A stretch of DNA of 5,192 bases from Nitrospirales bacterium. GTDB lineage: Bacteria; Nitrospirota; Nitrospiria; Nitrospirales; UBA2166. Numbering within the stretch: the stretch's first letter is position 1; every line of letters starts with the position of its first letter. Both the position numbers and the translations under genes were made by a program. This document shows, piece by piece, positions 1 through 4,305 of the stretch. The stretch spans positions 1-5,192 of the forward strand of contig JAJDBL010000437.1 of assembly GCA_029261375.1 (NCBI GenBank), given 5' to 3'. Below the pieces are notes generated by a model. The model was not told the origin of the DNA and did no database searches. It saw only the letters and a program-made list of their open reading frames with translations.

Positions 1-2
1 AT

Positions 3-128
3 GGGATTTTCACAAGAAACATCCTCAAAGAAAAAAACGCCCTTCGGATTAAATATGTATTGGAGCGTAGCTTAAGAATCGACATGAAACTTCTTGTAAA
101 AACGCTCACAAAAATATATTTTCGCTGA
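3..128 (+). CDS. C-terminal end of a probable polyprenyl-phosphate sugar-1-phosphate transferase (5' partial)
   Basis: The third frame is open from the window edge to a TGA at 126-128 and encodes 41 residues, GIFTRNILKEKN... ending KTLTKIYFR. The stretch YVLERSLRIDMKLLVKT matches the pattern at the extreme C-terminus of WcaJ/WbaP/PglC-type bacterial sugar transferases (Y-V/I-x-x-x-S-L-x-x-D-x-K-I/L-x-x-K-T). These membrane enzymes transfer a sugar-1-phosphate to undecaprenyl phosphate and so start a polysaccharide or glycan repeat unit. The catalytic part lies outside the window, so the family call rests on this tail alone. The stop overlaps the next start as TGATG, which supports a real gene end and translational coupling to the reductase. 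The other two forward frames are closed by stops at 50-52 and 73-75. The coding call is fairly sure, the product less so. Confidence 0.6.
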   Translation, partial: GIFTRNILKEKNALRIKYVLERSLRIDMKLLVKTLTKIYFR

Positions 129-1099
129 TGTCTCTTAAGTCGCTCTCTCATGCTGGTTGGGCCCCGACTCCTATCACTATGGGATGCGAGGCATTGGGCG
201 GTACAGACTGGGGGAAAGTAGATCCAATTAAGGCGAGGGAGGCAGTACGAGCCGCAGTTGATTGCGGTATATCCACATTCGACACAGCGGATGTATATGG
301 ACTTGGAAATAGTGAAATCGAACTTTCTAACGCACTTGGTTCAGATAGGCATCAAGCGTTTATTGTTTCTAAGTTTGGGGTCCGATGGGAACAGAATTCT
401 CCTGATGATCGAGCGGTCACATTTAGAGACTCCAGTCCCCGATATTTGCTTACTGCGATTGAGGCGAGCTTGCGTCGCTTAAATATAGAAGCCATACCTT
501 TGTATCTCGTCCATTGGCCTGATCCATCTACACCGCTCAGAGAAACACTCCAAGCACTAGATAAAATTAAACAGGCTGGAAAGATTCTCAACTACGGTCT
601 TTCGAACTTTCGGGTAGAGGAAGTTGTTGACGCTACTCGAAATTATAACGTGTGTGCTTACGAAGGAGACTATTCTCTTCTTCGTCGCAATCCATTTGAA
701 CAAATATCCCGGGAACTAGAAGGGAAAAAGGTTGCGAGGTTTTGTTATGGGGTGTTAGCACAGGGGGTACTTACTGGAAAGTATAATGCGAAATCTAAAT
801 TTGAACAAGATGATCGTCGTTCCCGACTGGCCCAGTTTGATCCCGGCAGGTGGAATTACAATGAAGTGCAATTAGATCGATTGCGCGTAGTGGCCGAAAA
901 GTATGAAAAAACTCCAGCCCAGGTGGCGATTCAATGGGTCCTTCAAGGTGGTAGAGTTGACTCAGCAATTGTAGGAGCTAAGACACCCGAGCAAGTTCGT
1001 TTAAACATTGAGGTTATGCATTGGAAAATGACCGATGAGGATTTAGCCTATCTTTCTGATTCAAAAAATAACAATTCTCCACTAAACCCTAAGCAGTAA
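128..1099 (+). CDS. Aldo/keto reductase, NAD(P)H-dependent
   Basis: This 323-residue protein has the normal length for a single-domain TIM-barrel aldo/keto reductase. The catalytic tetrad is complete: Asp52 and Tyr57 in FDTADVYG, Lys82 in VSKFG, and His129 in LVHWPDP. Cofactor-side motifs are GLSNF (157-161), QGVLTGKY (212-219) and IVGAKTPEQVRLN (281-293). The family reduces aldehydes or ketones, or runs in reverse, with NAD(P)H in the cytoplasm. The substrate cannot be read from sequence; the neighbours point to a sugar or sugar nucleotide. ATG 128 is the first in-frame ATG after an in-frame TAG at 68-70 and overlaps the upstream stop (TGATG). No Shine-Dalgarno is visible and the leader is A/T-rich. 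Base composition is low: one 60-base line, 301-360, counts 24 G+C, far below the transposase region to the right. Confidence 0.93.
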   Translation: MSLKSLSHAGWAPTPITMGCEALGGTDWGKVDPIKAREAVRAAVDCGISTFDTADVYGLGNSEIELSNALGSDRHQAFIVSKFGVRWEQNSPDDRAVTFRDSSPRYLLTAIEASLRRLNIEAIPLYLVHWPDPSTPLRETLQALDKIKQAGKILNYGLSNFRVEEVVDATRNYNVCAYEGDYSLLRRNPFEQISRELEGKKVARFCYGVLAQGVLTGKYNAKSKFEQDDRRSRLAQFDPGRWNYNEVQLDRLRVVAEKYEKTPAQVAIQWVLQGGRVDSAIVGAKTPEQVRLNIEVMHWKMTDEDLAYLSDSKNNNSPLNPKQ

Positions 1100-1233
1100 T
1101 ACGATTGCGAACCGGTTGAAATGGACGTGTCACAATGGGAGAAAGCGGCCTGGTAAAAAACACTTTTGGGAGATATTGTAGCAGTGTCAATAAATAACGC
1201 GTTTGAAGTTATTGAAATACGAAAAAAACAAAT
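1100..1233 (+). other. Intergenic gap before the transketolase pair
   Basis: This is the only real gap within the gene run. It holds no recognisable gene: the best short frames are an 11-codon ORF from ATG 1121 (MDVSQWEKAAW) and a 20-codon ORF from ATG 1135 (MGESGLVKNTFGRYCSSVNK), neither with a ribosome binding site. The 3' part is A/T-rich and runs straight into the transketolase start without a Shine-Dalgarno, so it may hold a promoter, but I cannot place -35 and -10 boxes with confidence. No G/C-rich hairpin followed by a T run is present, so there is no sign that reductase transcription ends here. A short inverted repeat in it is listed separately. Confidence 0.5.
1193..1213. repeat. Short inverted repeat upstream of the split transketolase
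   Basis: AATAAC at 1193-1198 is repeated inverted as GTTATT at 1208-1213 with a 9-base spacer. Its right end is 20 bases before the ATG at 1234. It could be an operator half-site pair or a weak leader hairpin, but a six-base A/T-rich repeat in A/T-rich DNA can arise by chance. Confidence 0.2.
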
Positions 1234-2049
1234 ATGACTGTAGATACTTGTGACTTAGCGAGGCGTGTGCGAATTCATGCATTGCGTATGACCAGCCTCG
1301 GGGGTAGTTCTCACATTGGTTCGATTTTTTCAATGGTGGACATCATTGCGGTCCTTTATGGGAAAGTGATGAATATCAATCCGAACGATCCAAAGATGCC
1401 AATTCGAGATCGATTCATCTTAAGCAAAGGACACGCCGGAGCAGGTGTTTACGCAACTTTGGCCGAATGTGGTTTTTTCGACATCTCCAGACTAAGCGAA
1501 CATTACCAAGATGGATCCGATTTGAGCGGGCACGTCTCGCATAAGGGTATTCCGGGGGTCGAATTGTCGACTGGTTCACTTGGACATGGGCTTCCCGTCG
1601 GAACAGGCATGGCATTGGCTGCGAAATTGGACAAGGCGGAGCACCGGGTATTCGTGGTCCTAAGTGACGGGGAGTGTGACGAAGGTGCAAACTGGGAATC
1701 AATCATGTTCTCTGCTCATCACAAATTGGACAATCTGGTAGCCATTGTTGATTACAACAAGATACAAAGCCTCGCCACAGTGGAAGAGACGTTATCGTTG
1801 GAGCCTTTTACCTCAAAGTGGGAGGCGTTCGGGTGGAGCGTGCGTGAAATTGACGGACATGACCATGATGCAATCGAAAATGCATGTAAAGCCCTCCCCT
1901 TTGTGACGGGTAAGCCAAGTTGCATTATTGCGCACACCACGAAAGGGAAAGGAGTTTCCTTTATGGAAGATACTGTTCTGTGGCACTACAGGTCGGCTCA
2001 AGGAACAGAATATGAAGCAGCCCTTGCGGAATTGGAGACGAACGTATGA
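1234..2049 (+). CDS. Split transketolase, N-terminal (TPP-binding) subunit
   Basis: The 271-residue protein is the usual length for the N-terminal half of a two-gene transketolase, which moves a two-carbon ketol unit between sugars using thiamine diphosphate and Mg2+. Family landmarks in order are SSHIG (His27), SKGHAGAG (His67), SGH (His100), PGVELSTGSLGHGLPVG (108-123), the TPP/Mg motif LSDGECDEG with Asp145, Asn175 in VDYNK, and TTKGKGVSFME (235-245). Two departures stand out. The first Gly of GDG is Ser, and the C-terminal segment reads WHYRSAQ (250-256) where common split transketolases have WHGKAPN. ATG 1234 is the only reasonable start: an in-frame TGA lies at 1213-1215 with no start codon between. 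No Shine-Dalgarno is visible. The gene overlaps its partner by ATGA, so the two should be made in equal amounts. The enzyme class is sure; the acceptor substrate is unknown. Confidence 0.93.
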   Translation: MTVDTCDLARRVRIHALRMTSLGGSSHIGSIFSMVDIIAVLYGKVMNINPNDPKMPIRDRFILSKGHAGAGVYATLAECGFFDISRLSEHYQDGSDLSGHVSHKGIPGVELSTGSLGHGLPVGTGMALAAKLDKAEHRVFVVLSDGECDEGANWESIMFSAHHKLDNLVAIVDYNKIQSLATVEETLSLEPFTSKWEAFGWSVREIDGHDHDAIENACKALPFVTGKPSCIIAHTTKGKGVSFMEDTVLWHYRSAQGTEYEAALAELETNV

Positions 2050-2972
2050 GAGATCATTTCATAGCGGGATTGACTAAACTAGCTGAGCAAGACGGTCGAA
2101 TTATGATTGTAACGGGTGACCTTGGCTTCGGAGTCCTCACTAACTTTGCTGATCAATTACCAAACCAGTTCATCAATGCGGGAGTGGCGGAACAGAACAT
2201 GACGGGCATGGCGACGGGACTCGCACTCGAGGGTCGTGTAGTATTTACATATTCAATTGGAAACTTTTCTACACTTCGATGTCTCGAACAGATACGAAAC
2301 GATGCCTGCTACCACGGTGTGAACGTTAATGTGGTATCTATCGGAGGTGGGTTTAGCTATGGCGCTTTGGGTATTTCGCATCATGCAACTGAAGACCTAG
2401 CTATCATGCGAGCGTTGCCAGATATCACGGTGCTATCCCCCAGTTGCGATTGGGAAGCCGAACAATGTGCTCGTACCCTCGTGGATACTCCAGGGGTCGG
2501 CTATCTTCGTCTCGACAAGTCATCGCCAGGCAACACAGGACGATCAAGTGAGGTATTCGAACTCGGCAAAGCGAGAACGCTGTCAGAGGGAAGTGATGTG
2601 ACGCTCCTAACTGCTGGGGGCATTCTCGAAGAAGTGTTGGCTGCTGCAAAGATTCTTGGCGAAAGAGAAATACACGCTCGCGTCTTAAGCATGCACACGG
2701 TGAAGCCACTTGATGGTAATGCAGTATTAAAGGCTGCCCGCGAAACAGGTGGAATTGTCACGGTCGAAGAGCATACGGTTTCCGGTGGGCTCGGTGGAGC
2801 TGTTGCTGAGGTCCTATTGGAAGAGGGGGTTATGCCTCGATTCTTTCATCGTGTTGGGCTCCGAGCAGGCTTTTCTTCGATCGTTGGAAGCCAGAAGTAC
2901 TTACGTAAGCGGTATGGTTTAGATGCCGAGACGATTGTTAAGCAGGTTCTTTCATGCATGTCCCGGCGATAG
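2046..2972 (+). CDS. Split transketolase, C-terminal subunit
   Basis: The 308-residue protein is the matching second half, with the pyrimidine-binding domain followed by the transketolase C domain. NAGVAEQNM (44-52) carries Glu49, the expected glutamate that activates the TPP aminopyrimidine across the subunit interface. FTYSIGNF and LEQIRND (67-86), the loop GISHHATEDLAIMR (109-122) and YLRLDKS (153-159) line the active site in this family. The C domain contains VEEHTVSGGLGGAVAE (240-255). The usual THQ of transketolase is SHH here, another hint of a specialised substrate. ATG 2046 overlaps the N-subunit stop and the protein begins where family members begin (MRDHFIAGLTKLA). It is complete, ending at TAG 2970-2972, and the insertion-sequence region starts 140 bases later. 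No further cluster gene is visible downstream. Confidence 0.93.
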   Translation: MRDHFIAGLTKLAEQDGRIMIVTGDLGFGVLTNFADQLPNQFINAGVAEQNMTGMATGLALEGRVVFTYSIGNFSTLRCLEQIRNDACYHGVNVNVVSIGGGFSYGALGISHHATEDLAIMRALPDITVLSPSCDWEAEQCARTLVDTPGVGYLRLDKSSPGNTGRSSEVFELGKARTLSEGSDVTLLTAGGILEEVLAAAKILGEREIHARVLSMHTVKPLDGNAVLKAARETGGIVTVEEHTVSGGLGGAVAEVLLEEGVMPRFFHRVGLRAGFSSIVGSQKYLRKRYGLDAETIVKQVLSCMSRR

Positions 2973-3112
2973 TTATTATGGTGAGTCTATAAAGGCAAAC
3001 CATCCTATTACCAGCGAAATAGATATCCAATCAGCCAGAAAGAATAGATCTCTTCCGATTTGGAGAATATAAATAGATAACAATTGTTTTACTTTTCGGG
3101 AATGCTATTGAC
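2973..3112 (+). other. A/T-rich spacer between sugar locus and IS remnants
   Basis: All forward frames are broken by closely spaced stops and no gene is recognised. There is one perfect 10-base palindrome, AACAATTGTT at 3079-3088, too short and A/T-rich to assign. No G/C-rich terminator hairpin with a T run was seen after the transketolase stop. The composition matches the genes on the left rather than the IS DNA on the right, so the compositional border sits at the inferred IS3 left end. Confidence 0.5.
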
Positions 3113-3137
3113 TGACCTCCTCCCGAAAAACTGGTCC
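3113..3137 (+). repeat. Probable left terminal inverted repeat of the IS3-family element
   Basis: The sequence starts TGACCTCCTCCCGAAAAACT and ends in GGTCC. It resembles IS407-group ends, which begin TGA-C/A-CT-G/C-CCCCC and run into an AACTGGNCC block, and it lies about 80 bases before orfA as expected. The right-hand copy is deleted, so the repeat cannot be confirmed by pairing. TGAC also occurs directly before it (3109-3112), which leaves the outer edge uncertain by a few bases. Confidence 0.6.
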
Positions 3138-3193
3138 ATTCTAAAGTAGAGAGTTCGGGCGATTACGTACACTTACAGAAACACGTGATCGCT

Positions 3194-3460
3194 ATGAAGA
3201 CATCGAAGTTCACCGAGGCGCAGATCATCTTCGCGCTGCGCCAAGCCGAGACCGGGACGAAGGTCGCTGAGGTCTGCCGCAAGCTGGGTATCAGTGACGC
3301 GACGTTCTACAACTGGAAGAAGAAGTATGGAGGTCTCGGCAACAACGAGCTTCGCCGCCTTCGCCAGCTTGAAGCGGAGAACCATCAGCTCAAGAAGCTG
3401 GTAGCGGACCTGTCGCTGGACAAGCAGATGCTGCAGGATGTGATCAAAAAAAAGCTCTAA
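3194..3460 (+). CDS. IS3-family transposase OrfA (DNA-binding subunit)
   Basis: The 88-residue protein has the normal OrfA length and appears intact. A helix-turn-helix of the transposase_8/IS3 OrfA type covers about residues 6-45 (FTEAQIIFALRQAETG ... CRKLGISDATFYNWKKKYGG). A leucine zipper follows, with Leu59, Leu66, Leu73 and Leu80 at heptad spacing, used for multimerisation with itself and OrfAB. ATG 3194 is preferred over the in-frame GTG at 3185 because family members begin MK(K/T)S(R/K)FTE. No Shine-Dalgarno precedes it. The 3' end overlaps the A8 frameshift run. With OrfB broken, OrfA alone could at most bind the ends of related copies elsewhere. Confidence 0.9.
   Translation: MKTSKFTEAQIIFALRQAETGTKVAEVCRKLGISDATFYNWKKKYGGLGNNELRRLRQLEAENHQLKKLVADLSLDKQMLQDVIKKKL
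3446..3453 (+). other. Probable programmed -1 frameshift site between orfA and orfB
   Basis: Eight consecutive A residues followed by G lie just before the orfA stop (TAA 3458-3460). The orfA frame reads ATC AAA AAA AAG CTC TAA. Slipping one base back gives K-K-A-L-R-P-A-Q-R-R-S and continues without a stop into orfB at 3481. The -1 relation and the KKALRPAQRR joining sequence are what is expected for an IS3-family OrfAB fusion. OrfB has no Shine-Dalgarno of its own, which also favours frameshifting. Confidence 0.75.
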
Positions 3461-3480
3461 GGCCAGCTCAGCGCCGTTCT

Positions 3481-4004
3481 ATGGCTCAGCACTTGATTGA
3501 CGAGTACCGAGTGTCTCAAAATCGAGCGTGCCGAGTTGCTGTGCTGGCCTCATCAACATTCCGATATATCCCGGTGCCGGACAAAGACGAAGCGCTCCGG
3601 GCTCGCATCCGTGAGATTGCTGAGACGCGGGTTCGCTATGGCTTCTGGCGGGTCTATATACTTGTTCGTCGGGAGGGCTGGATGGTCAATCACAAGCGCG
3701 TATATCGCCTCTACAAGGAGGAAGGGCTCAATCTGCGCAGCAAACGACCACGTAGAAGCCGAGCTGCTGCCACCGCTTGGACCGTGTAGAAACTCAAAGA
3801 CCCAACGAATCCTGGAGCATGGATTTTGTGTCCGACGCGCTCTTTGATGGGCGCCGATTCCGCTCCTTAACTATAGTCGATAATTTTAGTCGCGAATGCC
3901 TGGCCATTCACGCTGATCAGTCGCTGAAAGGCGGCGACGTCAGGAACGTTGTTGAACGCATTTGGGCTCGCATTGGACAGTCGCCCGATCGAATTCAGGT
4001 TGAC
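3481..4004 (+). pseudogene. IS3-family transposase OrfB, frameshifted and 3'-truncated
   Basis: The first segment (3481 to about 3770) encodes MAQHLIDEYRVSQNRACRV and an HTH_21-like part, RVRYGFWRVYILVRREGW...YRLYKEEGLNLRSKRPRR. It then runs into a premature TAG at 3787-3789. The protein resumes one frame back as HRLDRVETQRPNESWSMDFVSDALFDGRRF..., which continues the family sequence directly, so a single base was lost around 3766-3771. The second segment has the rve/DDE integrase fold start: the first catalytic Asp in SMDFVSD and the second in RIQVD (codon 4002-4004). The next family residues (NGSEF) and the catalytic Glu are absent because IS66 sequence begins there. Two independent lesions make it non-functional. 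The start codon is nominal; normal expression would be as the OrfAB frameshift product. Confidence 0.88.
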
Positions 4005-4012
4005 TATATCCG
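4003..4012. other. Join between IS3-family and IS66-family sequence
   Basis: Left of 4004 the reading is IS3 OrfB RIQVD. From about 4006, in a different frame, it is IS66 TnpB (I)SGDVFVFLNRRR. The crossover lies within roughly 4005-4011. Neither an IS3 right end nor an IS66 left end is present, so this is not a simple insertion of one element into the other but a deletion or illegitimate recombination between internal points of two elements, or an assembly join. Confidence 0.8.
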
Positions 4013-4245
4013 GCGACGTATTCGTTTTTCTGAACCGCCGCCGCACGCACATCAAGCTGCTTTCGTGGGACCGGAACGGGTTCGTTTTGTACTACAAAAG
4101 GCTCGAAGAAGGCACGTTCGAGGTGCCCATCCTCTCGCCAGACGGCGTGCTCACGTGGCCCAAACTCATGCTCATGCTGGAAGGCGTGGCCCTGCAGTCG
4201 GCGCGCTTCAGAAAGCGATACGTTCTGCCCGTAAAAGTGGCCTGA
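4006..4245 (+). pseudogene. tnpB: IS66 accessory protein TnpB, 5'-truncated
   Basis: About 79 C-terminal residues remain, from ISGDVFVFLNRRRTHIKLL through WDRNGFVLYYKRLEEGTFEVP to the stop at 4243-4245. SGDVFVF.NRRR...KLL.WD..GFVLYYKRLE.GTFE is the diagnostic core of TnpB (IS66 Orf2-like, about 115 residues when whole). The missing N-terminal third should carry the conserved MRKGFDGL-type segment. In-frame ATG 3949 lies in IS3 DNA, so a chimeric 98-residue product is formally possible, but its first 18-19 residues are out-of-frame IS3 sequence. The role of TnpB in IS66 transposition is accessory and poorly understood. Confidence 0.88.
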
Positions 4246-4305
4246 ATGCATAAATAATGGCACTATGCGCTCCGATGCACGGGGTGTTTTTCGTATATTT
4301 GGGCT

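Larger units (their letters stand above)
3113..4004 (+). mobile_element. IS3-family (IS407-type) element, right third missing
   Basis: The remnant runs from a probable left terminal repeat at 3113 through orfA and about two thirds of orfB, then stops at the join with IS66 sequence near 4005. OrfA beginning MKTSKFTEAQII and the OrfB phrases PNESWSMDFVSDALFDGRRF and VDNFSRECLAI are characteristic of the IS407 group. The third catalytic residue (Glu), the right inverted repeat and hence any flanking target duplication are lost, so the element cannot move by itself. Family assignment is firm; the exact left edge is less so because its partner repeat is gone. Confidence 0.88.

Noticed and set aside
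1..75. ATG at the first base with a 24-codon frame ending at TAA 73-75
   Set aside because: The third frame across the same bases gives a sugar-transferase-like tail that overlaps the next start as TGATG, a much better fit. The ATG at the edge is a coincidence.
3079..3088. Perfect palindrome AACAATTGTT as an operator or terminator
   Set aside because: It is ten A/T-rich bases with no loop, no T run in a terminator position and no second copy, so there is no support beyond chance.
3109..3116. Tandem TGACTGAC at the IS3 left end as a target-site duplication
   Set aside because: The second TGAC is part of the terminal repeat itself and the right end of the element is deleted, so no duplication can be shown.
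3497..3847. 116-codon plus-strand frame overlapping IS3 orfB
   Set aside because: It is in the wrong frame relative to the conserved OrfB sequence on both sides of the one-base deletion and shows no family motif of its own apart from chance.
3777..4253. Single 158-residue protein starting at TTG 3777
   Set aside because: Its first part is the out-of-phase continuation of OrfB; after 4004 it reads TnpB DNA in the wrong frame. It is a by-product of the deletion and fusion, not a gene.
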